Shown here piece by piece: positions 44,432 to 55,524 of a stretch of 64,000 nucleotides of DNA (positions within the stretch are counted from its first letter, which is position 1; every line of letters begins with the position of its first letter). A program made the position numbers and the translations under genes. Below the pieces are notes generated by a model. It had not been told where the DNA came from. It made no database searches and worked only from the letters and a program-made list of their open reading frames with translations. Source of the stretch: UMGS1649 sp045611765. Lineage in GTDB: Bacteria > Bacillota > Clostridia > TANB77 > CAG-465. The stretch is from positions 1 to 64,000 of the forward strand of contig JAZKXT010000004.1 in NCBI GenBank assembly GCA_045611765.1, read 5' to 3'.

Positions 44432-45475
44432 TTACTTACTTTGTTTTTTTAGTTCTATTACATATTGATTAGCGATTTCTTCAAAGCCTATATCTTCCAT
44501 TCTATTTATAATACTTTTAATTAGAAATACTTTTGTTTTCTCTATCATATGAATTTTATCGCTAGCAAGAGAAATGTACCATGCTTTATCACCTTCTCTA
44601 AATCCTAATTCTATTGTATCTTCCATGCTAGATACTTCCATTATTTTATGTATAAGCTCACATAATATAAATATAACATCATCTATTTTGCCGTATACAT
44701 ATGTGTCTTTTCCAACAGTTATATTTTCTTTTAGCATAATACCAGAAAGTTTTAATTCATTTATTATCATAAGCTTTAATGTATCTACAATATCTGCAAC
44801 TGTAATACCAACTTTTTTGCCATCATCTTCTACCTGATGTATTATTGTTTTACATATCTTGTTTATTCTTTCCATTTGATATTTGCTATTTACAAATGCA
44901 TTATTCATTTTTTGATAAGCTTCATCACCGGCTTTAGATTTTATGCTTTCAACTAAAACTTTTGTAGCTTCCATGCTTGCCTCTATTGAAAGCAACGGTG
45001 CTTTTAATTCTTCAGCTATTCCTTTTACAAGTTTGCCAATAGCATTTACTCTATATTTAGAAAGTTCTATTAAGTTTTGTTGATTAAATATTCTAACAGC
45101 TGATGTAACTTGTAACAATAACTTCTCAACTCCATCAGATTTATCATGATAATTTTGTATATTAAGCCTCTTTAATGTTTCCTCTGGTGGTTGTTGACCA
45201 GCAAATCCTGTTTGTAATATTATTATAATTCTATCATTAAATTCACGTATTTTATTTACAACGTCCTCACCAGTAAGTTCAGGCATATAGTAATCTAAAA
45301 GTACTATATGTACGTCACCTTTACTAACTTTGTTTATGGCGTCCGCACCACTTGTTGCTATATCTACATTGTATCCTTTACTCTTTAAGAAAAAAGCTGT
45401 AACCTGTATATAATCTAAATCGTCATCAACTAACAGTATATTTACGTATTTTTTTAGTTCTTCATAATTTTCCAT
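44432..45475 (-). CDS. Response regulator with degenerate histidine-kinase-like domain
   Basis: The start at 45475 (MENYEELKKYVN) has a GGAGG site. The 347-aa product begins with a receiver domain (about 10-130) with acidic D17/D18 and phosphate-accepting D61 in LLDYYMP. A helical segment resembles a HisKA dimer with NAIGKLVKGIAEELKAPLLS where the phospho-His is replaced. The rest has no convincing ATP motifs, so the kinase part is probably inactive and used for dimerisation or as a target. No separate kinase is nearby. Its output is unknown. Confidence 0.75.
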   Translation of the reverse strand: MENYEELKKYVNILLVDDDLDYIQVTAFFLKSKGYNVDIATSGADAINKVSKGDVHIVLLDYYMPELTGEDVVNKIREFNDRIIIILQTGFAGQQPPEETLKRLNIQNYHDKSDGVEKLLLQVTSAVRIFNQQNLIELSKYRVNAIGKLVKGIAEELKAPLLSIEASMEATKVLVESIKSKAGDEAYQKMNNAFVNSKYQMERINKICKTIIHQVEDDGKKVGITVADIVDTLKLMIINELKLSGIMLKENITVGKDTYVYGKIDDVIFILCELIHKIMEVSSMEDTIELGFREGDKAWYISLASDKIHMIEKTKVFLIKSIINRMEDIGFEEIANQYVIELKKQSK

Positions 45476-45580
45476 ACATAACCTCCATAAACTCATAATG
45501 ATTATATTACATATTTATTTAAAATGGAAGTGTATTTATAAATTATTTGCTTTTTTAATGGAGTTTAATGAGTATTAGTT

Positions 45581-46528
45581 TCACCGTATTTTATCTATTT
45601 CACTTAGCGACAAGCCAGTAAGTTCAGATATTAGTTTCTTCTCCATATTGTTTTCCAACATCTTTGTAACCACCCTACTTATCCCTTTATTAATTCCTTG
45701 ATCGATTCCTTGTTCAATTCCTTGTTCAATTCCTTGTTCAATTCCATCTGCTATTCCTTTTTTCATACCGCTATTATAACCTTTGTCGAAACCGTCTTTT
45801 TGTCCCTTCTCTAATGCGTAAGCTATCCTAGCCTTTTCATCTCTAATATACTTTTCTTTTAGTTCGGCTATTCGTCTCAATTCGTAATCCCCACTTACTT
45901 GTCTTAATTCATTACCTGCTTTCTTTATACTATCGTTTTTGTCCATAATATCACAAACCTCCTTGCTATTTGGATTATCCAAAAACATCATCCATTGTCC
46001 TATCTTATTGTCATTTTTCTTTCTATATAACTTTTTAGCTTTTGGTAACTCTATTATAACAAGTTCAAATCTATCTGTCAATATTCTACTACCGTCTGTG
46101 TTGTCTCTCATTTGCCATCTTACATTCAAATCTTCTATTCCATTTAATTCTTCTATATTATGGTCTACTATAGCTATACTTATGGTTTTATGTATCTCTT
46201 CATAAGGCTCACCTCTTTCTAGTTGCCTAGAATATGTATCTGCAAGATAGTATAAAAATCTTTCGTTCTCAAATTTGCAAGGTTCTAATTGTATTTCTAT
46301 GTTACAATATGTTCCGTCTTCAAATCTCACTCTTAAGTCCATTATTGCTAACTTTTCTTTTGCTGTTGCTATATCTAAATGTCTATCTAAGTTTTCTATT
46401 ATTTTTACCTTTGTATCTAAAATATCTCCTAGCATTGCTTCTAACAAGGTGTTGTTTTTTCTTCTAAACAATGCGTGGAATACGACATCAATCTTTGGTT
46501 TCAACAATATTTGTTCATTTTTGTGCAT
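45581..46528 (-). CDS. Rpn family recombination-promoting nuclease (transposase-31-like)
   Basis: The 315-aa product belongs to the PD-(D/E)XK nuclease/putative transposase family of Rpn proteins. Visible features are LLKPKIDVVFHALFRRKNN at the N-terminus, the catalytic D-x-x-x-E-x-Q pattern in MDLRVRFEDGTYCNIEIQLE and later the YYLADTYSRQL block. A C-terminal array of GI-x-x-GIEQGIEQGI repeats (about residues 255-285) has nearly identical DNA repeats and could vary in number. These proteins are often multi-copy in Firmicutes. No inverted repeats of an IS are seen. Confidence 0.85.
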   Translation of the reverse strand: MHKNEQILLKPKIDVVFHALFRRKNNTLLEAMLGDILDTKVKIIENLDRHLDIATAKEKLAIMDLRVRFEDGTYCNIEIQLEPCKFENERFLYYLADTYSRQLERGEPYEEIHKTISIAIVDHNIEELNGIEDLNVRWQMRDNTDGSRILTDRFELVIIELPKAKKLYRKKNDNKIGQWMMFLDNPNSKEVCDIMDKNDSIKKAGNELRQVSGDYELRRIAELKEKYIRDEKARIAYALEKGQKDGFDKGYNSGMKKGIADGIEQGIEQGIEQGIDQGINKGISRVVTKMLENNMEKKLISELTGLSLSEIDKIR

Positions 46529-46839
46529 AATAATTCCTCCTTGTTTCTCACAAGGCCTTGTATAAAATTAAATTTTAATTTTTATTTACTTATTTATCCG
46601 TTTGTTTATTTAATTTCTTATGGGATACTAAGTTAAATAATACAGAAGTATTATCCACTTGAAAGAAATAAAAAATCTAGAATAAAATACATATCGATAT
46701 GTTAAGTATAAAATATCACGGAAAATACGCTGTGTCAACAAAAATCGTGCGACAGAACTCGACAAAACTTAAACAAATTCATGTCTATAAAAATACACGT
46801 GTTAAAAGACTACACTTTATGTGCAGCCTTGTTAACATA
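46529..46839. other. Intergenic region between the Rpn gene and glyQS
   Basis: The 311 bases hold no gene that I see. A minus-strand promoter TTGACA-17-TATTTT (-35 at 46738-46733, -10 at 46715-46710) would start the Rpn gene with a leader of about 180 bases. A GCAGCC-like hairpin near 46825 is too weak to call a terminator of glyQS. Confidence 0.4.
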
Positions 46840-48225
<1,386 letters not shown>

Positions 48226-48270
48226 TTTTAATCCCCCTCAACATCCTATTATCTATTATATGTATTGTGT

Positions 48271-48453
48271 TTATTCACTCATATCTTCTAGTTCTTCAGC
48301 TCTTTCTTTTTGTTCATCAATATTTAACCATTCATCAAGAGTTGGTATAAAATCATAACCATAATCTTCGTGGTCTTTATTAATATCTTTGTTATCTTGA
48401 TTTTTATCCACTTTTTTGGAGCTAGAAGCTTTTTCTTTTTGTTTTTTATTCAC
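48271..48453 (-). CDS. Small charged hypothetical protein
   Basis: This 60-aa ORF starts at a GTG (48453) 5 bases after an AGGTGAT site. Its first half is Lys/Ser/Asp-rich and its second half is acidic (TLDEWLNIDEQKERAEELEDMSE). It has no recognised family. It lies between xseB and glyQS on the same strand. A function is not inferred. Confidence 0.45.
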   Translation of the reverse strand: MNKKQKEKASSSKKVDKNQDNKDINKDHEDYGYDFIPTLDEWLNIDEQKERAEELEDMSE

Positions 48454-48493
48454 ATTAATCACCTAAAATTAGTATGTGTAATTAACGTATTTT

Positions 48494-48715
48494 CTACTCT
48501 GCAGCTACAAAAGTTTCTTCTTCTATTTTATCTTCTTTCTTTACAAGTATATTTATTTTCTTTTCAGCTTCATCTAACTTTTTGCCACACTCCTTAGATA
48601 ATTCTATACCTTTTTCAAAATTTTCTATTGCTTTATCTAAAGTTAAATCTCCCTTTTCAAGCTCTGCTACAACTTGTTCAAGTTGTTTTAAACTTTGTTC
48701 AAATGTATTTTCCAT
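48494..48715 (-). CDS. xseB: Exodeoxyribonuclease VII small subunit
   Basis: XseB binds XseA to form Exo VII, which degrades single-stranded DNA. The 73-aa product has the family form (FEQSLKQLEQVVAELEKGDLTLDKAIENFEKGIEL) and a Lys/Glu tail. It starts 2 bases after the xseA stop. Confidence 0.93.
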   Translation of the reverse strand: MENTFEQSLKQLEQVVAELEKGDLTLDKAIENFEKGIELSKECGKKLDEAEKKINILVKKEDKIEEETFVAAE

Positions 48716-48717
48716 AG

Positions 48718-49923
48718 TTATCCTCCTATACTTTCTACTTTTGCGTTTATATTTCCATCTGAAACTCTTAATACTAAATTCTCTCCAACATTAATATCAG
48801 TTACTTTAGAGATTAATTTTCCATCATCTCTTGAAGCAACGCTATATCCTCTTAACATGGTTTTAAGTGGGCTTAAAGAATCTAAAAGAGCCACTTGTTT
48901 TTCATATTTGTTCTTACAACTAATAACAACTTTATCTATGGCACCGAATAAATGTCTTTCATAATTATCTGTCATCAGTCTGTATCTTGCTATCATGTCC
49001 TGAGGCGTTTTTTCAAGTCTGCCTTTGGTTATACTTTCTAAATATTGTTTTCTTCTGGCCAATATATTAGATATACTAGATTTAAGTCTTAAATTTAATG
49101 TGTCCAATCTAGAAGTAATTTCTAGTTCAGATGGGTATACAAGTTCTGCCGCCGCAGATGGCGTAGGTGCTCTTAAATCAGAGACGAAATCACATATAGT
49201 GAAATCTGTTTCATGTCCTACCGCAGATACTACTGGTATTTTTGATGCAAATATTTCACGAGCTAAAGCTTCATCATTAAATCCGAATAAATCTTCAAAT
49301 GAACCGCCCCCACGAGCTATTATAATTACATCAACTGAATTTGTCTTATTAAAATATCTTAACCCAGATATTACAGTACTAGCCACCATCTCACCTTGGA
49401 CCGCTGCTGGAAACAACAATATATTAGGCTTGCTAAATCTTCTTGTACTTACATTTATTATGTCCCTTATTACCGCACCAGTAGGTGAAGTTATAACTCC
49501 AACTCTATTTGGCATAAATGGTATTTTCTTTTTATATTGTAGCTCAAACAATCCTTCTTGTTCTAATTTCTTTTTTAGCTCTTCGTACTTTGCAAATAAT
49601 TCTCCAACGCCATCTAATGTAATACTTTTTGCATACACTTGATATGTTCCGCCAACATCATAAACACTAACAGACCCCATTACAACTACCGCTGCACCGT
49701 CTTGAAGTTTGATATTTAAGTTTTGTGCTGCACTTTTAAACATAACACATTTTATAGTTGAAGCCTCATCTTTTAGTGTAAAATATAAATGGCCGGATGA
49801 GTGAGCTTTAAAATTTGTTATCTCTCCCTTTATTGATACATACGACAAAAACGGGTCCTTATCGAACACCATTTTTATATATTTATTTATATTAGATACT
49901 GAAAATATATTTTTGCTTTCCAT
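48718..49923 (-). CDS. xseA: Exodeoxyribonuclease VII large subunit
   Basis: The 401-aa product has an N-terminal OB fold (about 1-100; FSVSNINKYIKMVFDKDPFLSYVSIKGEI) and a catalytic core with GVITSPTGAVIRDI, ARGGGSFEDLFGFNDE and VGHETDFTI, all typical. A helical C-terminal part follows. It is contiguous with nusB and xseB, an order common in Clostridia. Confidence 0.95.
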   Translation of the reverse strand: MESKNIFSVSNINKYIKMVFDKDPFLSYVSIKGEITNFKAHSSGHLYFTLKDEASTIKCVMFKSAAQNLNIKLQDGAAVVVMGSVSVYDVGGTYQVYAKSITLDGVGELFAKYEELKKKLEQEGLFELQYKKKIPFMPNRVGVITSPTGAVIRDIINVSTRRFSKPNILLFPAAVQGEMVASTVISGLRYFNKTNSVDVIIIARGGGSFEDLFGFNDEALAREIFASKIPVVSAVGHETDFTICDFVSDLRAPTPSAAAELVYPSELEITSRLDTLNLRLKSSISNILARRKQYLESITKGRLEKTPQDMIARYRLMTDNYERHLFGAIDKVVISCKNKYEKQVALLDSLSPLKTMLRGYSVASRDDGKLISKVTDINVGENLVLRVSDGNINAKVESIGG

Positions 49924-50343
49924 TTAATTTTCCTTGTCTTTTATTATTTCTCTTAATACACCGTTAACAAAATTTGAAGATGCATCATTGCCATACTTTT
50001 TAGCTAACTCTACCGCCTCATTAACAGCAACTTTTGGTGGCATATCTTCATAATATATTATTTCATAAACAGCTAGTCTAAGTATAGCTAAATCTATTTT
50101 GAATATTCTTTCTATAGTCCAATTTTTTAGTTTAGAAAGTATCATTTCATCAATTTGTTTCTCTTTAGCTTTTAAACCTTCTGTTACCTTATTAAAATAA
50201 TCTTTCTCTTCACCTTGAAGGGTTTCAACTTCCTCAACATCTGCTGTTATAATACTTTCAAGCACATCTGAAACTTCGCCTTCGCCATAAAGTGTAGAAT
50301 ATATATATTTAAATGTTATATCTCTGGCTTTTCTTCTACTCAT
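49924..50343 (-). CDS. nusB: Transcription antitermination factor NusB
   Basis: NusB binds boxA RNA with NusE/S10 in rRNA antitermination. The 139-aa product starts MSRRKARDITFKYIYS and ends with the family motif PPKVAVNEAVELAKKYGNDASSNFVNGVL. It directly abuts xseA and is 3 bases from the next gene. Confidence 0.95.
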   Translation of the reverse strand: MSRRKARDITFKYIYSTLYGEGEVSDVLESIITADVEEVETLQGEEKDYFNKVTEGLKAKEKQIDEMILSKLKNWTIERIFKIDLAILRLAVYEIIYYEDMPPKVAVNEAVELAKKYGNDASSNFVNGVLREIIKDKEN

Positions 50344-50346
50344 ACC

Positions 50347-50601
50347 TTACTCCTTGTCATCGTCATCTTTTACTGTATATTTTACTTCATCTTTTCTTCT
50401 ATTAAACAGTCTAGATATATATTCGTCATCCTCTTGGATTCTCTTTCCTAAATATATTGCTCCTATTATTAGTAATACCGTAAATAGTATCTCTATAAGC
50501 ATACGAATTATTCCAGTAGCTGCTAGTATTAGCACTATTGAAACACAGATTATTATATATCTATTTCTTACTATGAAATCTAAAAAACTATCTTTTTTCA
50601 T
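50347..50601 (-). CDS. DUF2273 small membrane protein
   Basis: The 84-aa product has two hydrophobic helices (about 12-30 and 34-50) and a charged C-terminus ending DDDDKE. DUF2273 proteins accompany amaP and Asp23 in the Gram-positive envelope-stress set, and amaP is directly beside it. The role is unknown. Confidence 0.75.
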   Translation of the reverse strand: MKKDSFLDFIVRNRYIIICVSIVLILAATGIIRMLIEILFTVLLIIGAIYLGKRIQEDDEYISRLFNRRKDEVKYTVKDDDDKE

Positions 50602-50614
50602 TTTTCAACTCCTA

Positions 50615-51160
50615 TTAATCCTTGTTTTCGTTTAGAGCATATACACCTTTTATTTTTATATTAACTGTTTCCACCGCTACAGTAGTTTGTTTTAACACCG
50701 TTGCTTTTATTTCCTCTTGTAATTTTTCTGTTATATCTGATATTACAGTATCCTGCAAAACATATGCAAATAAGTCTACGTTTATTCCAGTTTCCTTTAT
50801 TTTTATATTAACTTTAGCTGTTTTTACACCTGCATATTTTTTAGCTACATTGGTTACTATTGACTCAAAAGTTTGGCTAGATATATGAACATCACCAACC
50901 TTTAATGGTAATATAATACCACCTTTTAAATCGCTAGTTATTGCTCCACTAAACGCAATTGATATAACAGAACATAGAGCATAAATAACCAAAACACTCA
51001 TTACAATTATTCTAACTATAGAATGAGTTGTTAGATAGTTTACCACTACCAATATATTACCTAAACCAACTGTCTCTGTTATTACTAATAATATGCCTGA
51101 AACAACTATAACGGATATCATTCCCAAAACAACTAACATAGTTCTTAAAAAATTTCTCAT
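50615..51160 (-). CDS. amaP: Alkaline shock response membrane anchor protein AmaP
   Basis: AmaP anchors Asp23 to the membrane. The start at 51160 (MRNFLRTMLVVLG) has a GAGGTG site. The 181-aa product has two helices (about 5-28 and 45-65) and a C-terminal Asp23-like soluble domain (about 100-170: VGDVHISSQTFESIVTNVAKK, VNIKIKETGINVDLF). The Asp23 gene itself is 9 kb away, at 60327. Confidence 0.85.
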   Translation of the reverse strand: MRNFLRTMLVVLGMISVIVVSGILLVITETVGLGNILVVVNYLTTHSIVRIIVMSVLVIYALCSVISIAFSGAITSDLKGGIILPLKVGDVHISSQTFESIVTNVAKKYAGVKTAKVNIKIKETGINVDLFAYVLQDTVISDITEKLQEEIKATVLKQTTVAVETVNIKIKGVYALNENKD

Positions 51161-51201
51161 TTCACTACACCTCAAATCACCAATATTATACCACATATAT
51201 G

Positions 51202-51232
51202 AAAAAATGCCACTATTTTAGTGACATTTTTT
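51202..51232. terminator. Terminator after the pilus operon
   Basis: A 14-bp stem (AAAAAATGCCACTA with TAGTGACATTTTTT, one mismatch) and a 3-base loop lie 20 bases past the pilC stop. Both arms end in A/T runs, so it could work in both directions. Confidence 0.8.
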
Positions 51233-51252
51233 GTTATTTATTTTATGTTTTA

Positions 51253-52602
51253 TTATAATGTTTCTAATAAGAATCCACCCATGTATACATCTATTAATGG
51301 TACCATAACTGTTATTGTAAAGAATACTAGTACAATACCTACAAATACATAGGTTATATCTGGTAATACTTTTATTGTTTTTTGTATTGCTTCTGCAATT
51401 TCTTGCTCAATATATTCTGCCACCTTATCCATCATTTCTGCCAAATCCGATTCCATACCAATTTTTAACATTTCTACAGCCATTGGCGGAAAGGCTTTGT
51501 CCGCTTCAAACGGTTCAATCCATGAACCACCGGCTTGTAAGTTGTTCTTAGCTGTTTCAATTAATGACAAGAAATAATAGTTGGATGTAACTGCTTTTGA
51601 TGCTTCCAAACTTTCTTGAATTCTCATACCATTTTTCAGGTTAAGTAACATAGCTTTGAAGAATTTATTAGTAATTATATTTAGTATTAGTTTGCCAAAT
51701 ACAGGTATCTTTATCTTTAACTTATCCCATTGATATCTACCTATGGACGATGTTAAATATACCCTTATTGCCGCAAAAATTGCTAGTCCTACTCCTAATA
51801 CAGCATACCAATGATCTACCAACCATTGAGACATTACTATTGCCACTTGAGTAGCTTTAGGTAGTTCTTTGTCTACGTTAAACATATCATATACGTCTTC
51901 AATAAGTGGTGTTCCATATAGCAACGCTACAATCATTGCTAATAGAATAAATCCAAACATAGCCACCTTTGGTAATAATATTCCTTTTATTTGTTTTTTT
52001 AGCTTCATATTGCTTTCCATGTAGTCTCTAGCATGTAATAAAGCTGTATCTAACGATCCTGACTCTTCACCAACTTTTACAAAGTTAACATATAATGGCG
52101 GGAAAACTTTAGGAAATCTTGCCATCATTTCATGTATACTAGCACCCGATTCTACACCAATAAGTATATCTTCTACAACATCTTGAAGTTTTTTATTTTC
52201 CGTGCTGTTGAATAAAGATTCAAATGCTGCTACGTTGTTAAATCTTGCTTTTTTAAGTACATATAAACTGTTGGTAAATGTTAACACATCTTTAGGTTTT
52301 ACCCCACCAAAGGACACGTCAGATGTAAGTACTCTCCACCAGCCGCTTTGTAGTTGATTCTTTCTTGCATCTTTTCCATAGCTTTTTTGTTTTTCAACGT
52401 CTTTTTGTATTTGTGCTAGCCTCTTTTGATCTATTTTTTTCTTAGATTCTGATACTAATTGCTGTTTCATAGACTTTACAGCTATTGGTTGTACCCTAGT
52501 TTTTTTTAGTCTTACAATTACTTCATGGCGATTTCTAGCCGTCATTATACCTCTTAGTATTTTGCCATTTCTAAGCATTCCTCTATATTTGAATTCCGGC
52601 AT
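51253..52602 (-). CDS. pilC: Type IV pilus/T2SS inner-membrane platform protein PilC
   Basis: PilC is the membrane platform that couples the ATPases to pilus growth. The 449-aa product has two T2SSF domains: about 120-240 and 320-440 (KVGEESGSLDTALLHARDYMESN and LKIGMESDLAEMMDKVAEYIEQ blocks) and three membrane segments. The N-terminal 60 residues are a short lead-in as in GspF/PilC. It overlaps the pilT stop by one base. Confidence 0.93.
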   Translation of the reverse strand: MPEFKYRGMLRNGKILRGIMTARNRHEVIVRLKKTRVQPIAVKSMKQQLVSESKKKIDQKRLAQIQKDVEKQKSYGKDARKNQLQSGWWRVLTSDVSFGGVKPKDVLTFTNSLYVLKKARFNNVAAFESLFNSTENKKLQDVVEDILIGVESGASIHEMMARFPKVFPPLYVNFVKVGEESGSLDTALLHARDYMESNMKLKKQIKGILLPKVAMFGFILLAMIVALLYGTPLIEDVYDMFNVDKELPKATQVAIVMSQWLVDHWYAVLGVGLAIFAAIRVYLTSSIGRYQWDKLKIKIPVFGKLILNIITNKFFKAMLLNLKNGMRIQESLEASKAVTSNYYFLSLIETAKNNLQAGGSWIEPFEADKAFPPMAVEMLKIGMESDLAEMMDKVAEYIEQEIAEAIQKTIKVLPDITYVFVGIVLVFFTITVMVPLIDVYMGGFLLETL

Positions 52603-53690
52603 TAATATCCTCCTCCTATCAAGTTATTAATAAGACGCAAACTGTTTTGATCCACATTGTTTTTTATAGCCTTCATGTCTATTATATTATCGTTATATAG
52701 ATTTGCAAACGCTCTTTCAAAACTAATAGTTCCAGAGACATTAGAATGATGTATTGCATCTTGAATTTCAGAAACATTAAATTTTTCTTGTCTTATAAGC
52801 GCTGCAATCGTAGAATTAACTGGCATAGTCTCTGGTACTAAAACAGTTTCGCCCATAGCCGATTTAACTAACTTTTGAGAAACAACAAACCTTAAAACAT
52901 TTGATAGTGTGTTTTTTATTGACTGTTGCTCTTTCGGATCATACATTCCAATAATTCTATCTATAGTTTCTCCGCACGAACGCGTGTGGAGTGTACCTAT
53001 AACAAGTGCCCCTGATTCTGCTAGATCAAGTACTGCATCCATAGTTTTTCTGTCTCTTATTTCCCCTATTATTGCAATATCCGAGTCTTCTCTTAAAAGA
53101 TTAATAACTCCATCATAATACGTTGGTATATCTGCATCTTGGTTAACTTCCTTCTGTATAACTACAGCTTTATTTGAAGTGTGTCTGTATTCTATAGGCT
53201 CTTCCAACATAACAATTTTCTTATTATATACTTTATTTATTTCTTGTACAAAAGCATTTAGTGTTGTTGTTTTTCCAGAATTAACTTTGCCTGTTATAAG
53301 AACAAGGCCAGAATTTATAGTTTTCAATTGTTCAATTATATTGTTTAATCTCAACTTATTTATATCAATATAGCTGTTTCTAATAATTCTTATAGAAAAT
53401 GTAGGAACGCCACATGACATACTTGCATTTACTCTAAGTCTTGTTTGAGAGTCTAATTCAAACGGCAAATCTAATCTTTTATTTTGTTCAAATTGGTCTA
53501 CTAAATCTAAACTTTCGTGAACCAAAGCCTCCATAAGACTTTCTAGATCAAATCTATTTAATGGTTCTATATCTGTATTTTGTTTTAGCTCTTTGTTTAT
53601 CCTGTATAGAGGACTTAAGTTTTCAACTAAATGAATATCTGTAGCTCCACTTTTTACTGCCGTTCTTACAATTTCTAAAAACTTTTCCAT
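52602..53690 (-). CDS. pilT: PilT-type retraction ATPase
   Basis: PilT ATPases power pilus retraction. The 362-aa product has an N-domain (about 1-110), Walker A GKVNSGKT (134-141), the Asp box and Walker B (AIIGEIRDRKTMDAVLDLAESG) and the His-box GTLHTRS. The Walker A lacks the usual PTGSGK form but keeps the GxxxxGKT rule. It lies between pilB and pilC in the same frame order as in most T4P clusters, and implies that the pili retract. Confidence 0.9.
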   Translation of the reverse strand: MEKFLEIVRTAVKSGATDIHLVENLSPLYRINKELKQNTDIEPLNRFDLESLMEALVHESLDLVDQFEQNKRLDLPFELDSQTRLRVNASMSCGVPTFSIRIIRNSYIDINKLRLNNIIEQLKTINSGLVLITGKVNSGKTTTLNAFVQEINKVYNKKIVMLEEPIEYRHTSNKAVVIQKEVNQDADIPTYYDGVINLLREDSDIAIIGEIRDRKTMDAVLDLAESGALVIGTLHTRSCGETIDRIIGMYDPKEQQSIKNTLSNVLRFVVSQKLVKSAMGETVLVPETMPVNSTIAALIRQEKFNVSEIQDAIHHSNVSGTISFERAFANLYNDNIIDMKAIKNNVDQNSLRLINNLIGGGY

Positions 53691-53698
53691 ACTTCTCC

Positions 53699-55336
53699 TT
53701 ATATAACTATTTTCTTTTCAATCTCAGGTATAGTTGTAACACCGGCCAAACATTTATGTACAGCATCAACTATAAGAGGTTTATAGTCTGTCTTGTCTAT
53801 TGCGTATTTTCTAATATCCATGGCTGTTTGACCAGACGCTATCATATGCTTAATTTGGTCGTCCAAACATAACACTTCAAACACACCAATTCTTTCAATG
53901 TATCCCAAGTTGTTACAATGTCTACAACCTTTTGGTTCAAACATAGTTGCTTGTTCTAAATCGAATTCAACTCCTGTAAGATTTGTAACTTTTTCAAAAT
54001 ATGCTTTATCTGTATCCGTAATTTCGTGAGGTTTTTTACATTTTGGACAAAGTTGTCTTACTAGTCTTTGAGATATTATTGTTATAAGCGATGATGATAC
54101 GTCATAATCCGAAATATCCATCTTTCTTATTCTTGTTATTGTTTCTATAGCGTCAATTGTATGTATTGTTGTTAAAACCAAGTGACCAGTTTGACCTGCC
54201 TCTATTGCAGTTTGTGCTGTTTCCCTATCTCTTATCTCACCAACAAGAATTATATTAGGGTCTTGTCTTAAAACGGTTCTTAATGCACCAGCAAATGATA
54301 CATCATAACCTATTTCAACCTGATTTATTCCAGGCATTCTTATTTCAACTGGGTTTTCTATAGTAACAACGTTTATATCCGGCCTATTTAAGTAATCTAG
54401 TATACTATAAAGTGTTGTTGTTTTACCTTCACCAGTAGGTGCACATACAACTATTACACTGTTTCTTTTATCAAAAGCTTTTCTTATTAGCTCTTCATCT
54501 TGTGGGAATCCAAGGTCATTTAACCTTCTTACATTTCCATTTTTCTTTAATAATCTTAGAACGAATTTTTCTCCATTTATATTTTTTTGCGAAGATACAC
54601 GAATACTATAATCTTCGTATGCATCGATACTTCCATCTTGGTCAGTTGTTATTTCTTGGTGCATATTTGAAATAGATTTTATTCTTCCTGTTATCATGTT
54701 TTGTCTTTGTTTTGGAAGTTCAGATACAGTTATAAGCTCACCATCTATTCTATATCTAATTCTTACTCTATTTTCCATAGGCTCAACATGAATATCACTG
54801 GCTCTTTGTTTAATTGCTGTAAGAACTATATTATCTACAAGTACTGTTGTATCTTTTTCGTTTGTATTTACATAGTCATCTTGTACATTTTTTACACTTC
54901 TTACTTGATTCATTATCATAGAGTATAATGTTAAATATTTTTCCATTTCAAAGCCTTTATTTAATAATTGTAATTTAACACTTTCCAATGTTTTTTCGTT
55001 AGAAGGATCTGCAAATGCAACCTTTATTGTGTTTCCACTTACTTTGTATGGAAACGCTTTAAGGTTAACAACTGTATCACGAGATAAATATTTTGTATAT
55101 TCAATATTTATATCGTCATTTAAAATAACTGGTTTTACATCTAATTTTTCCGACAACATTTTCAAAAGCTCTGTCTTTTTACACATGTTTAATACGTCTA
55201 CTATCTCACCCAATTTCATGTCAGGGTGATTTTTTTGATAATTTAATGCTTCTGTAAGTTGCTCCTCTGTTATAAGCCCAGCCTCAACTAAATCTACACC
55301 TAAAGGGTTTTTCTTGTTTTTAATATTTTCAAACAT
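53699..55336 (-). CDS. pilB: PilB-type assembly ATPase
   Basis: PilB extends the pilus by adding pilin from the membrane. The 545-aa product starts with a T2SSE_N-type domain (about 8-150; GVDLVEAGLITEEQLTEAL). Walker A is APTGEGKTTTL (near 295-305), then Asp box ENPVE and Walker B IILVGEIRDRETAQTAIEA, followed by the four-cysteine zinc pair CPKCKK (about 430) and CRHCNN (about 468). All ATPase parts are intact. It is upstream of pilT. Confidence 0.93.
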   Translation of the reverse strand: MFENIKNKKNPLGVDLVEAGLITEEQLTEALNYQKNHPDMKLGEIVDVLNMCKKTELLKMLSEKLDVKPVILNDDINIEYTKYLSRDTVVNLKAFPYKVSGNTIKVAFADPSNEKTLESVKLQLLNKGFEMEKYLTLYSMIMNQVRSVKNVQDDYVNTNEKDTTVLVDNIVLTAIKQRASDIHVEPMENRVRIRYRIDGELITVSELPKQRQNMITGRIKSISNMHQEITTDQDGSIDAYEDYSIRVSSQKNINGEKFVLRLLKKNGNVRRLNDLGFPQDEELIRKAFDKRNSVIVVCAPTGEGKTTTLYSILDYLNRPDINVVTIENPVEIRMPGINQVEIGYDVSFAGALRTVLRQDPNIILVGEIRDRETAQTAIEAGQTGHLVLTTIHTIDAIETITRIRKMDISDYDVSSSLITIISQRLVRQLCPKCKKPHEITDTDKAYFEKVTNLTGVEFDLEQATMFEPKGCRHCNNLGYIERIGVFEVLCLDDQIKHMIASGQTAMDIRKYAIDKTDYKPLIVDAVHKCLAGVTTIPEIEKKIVI

Positions 55337-55346
55337 CTTATTCCTC

Positions 55347-55523
55347 CTATAACTCTTGTATTTTGTTATTATACTGTGTTTCGTATTTCTCTATAATGTA
55401 TTTTTCATATTCTTCGTATTGATTCCTCATGTGCCTTACATCAGCATTCGTAGATGCTGAATATAACATGAATACTATTGCAAATATTATTACTACAACT
55501 GTAGCAGAACCTATTTTTTTCAT
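55347..55523 (-). CDS. Small single-helix protein of the pilus operon
   Basis: The start at 55523 (MKKIGSATVVVIIFAIVF) has GGAGG and is 1 base after the stop of the minor pilin. The 58-aa product has one helix (about 6-22) and a charged helical tail (HMRNQYEEYEKYIIEKYETQYN). It is not a recognised family. A role in the pilus base is likely only from position. Confidence 0.55.
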   Translation of the reverse strand: MKKIGSATVVVIIFAIVFMLYSASTNADVRHMRNQYEEYEKYIIEKYETQYNNKIQEL

Positions 55524-55524
55524 A

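Noticed and set aside
48226..48270. T-box leader before glyQS
   Set aside because: Only 46 bases separate it from the previous gene and no T-box sequence is present.
49025..49642. Plus-strand ORF of 205 aa over xseA
   Set aside because: Antisense shadow of a well-supported gene.
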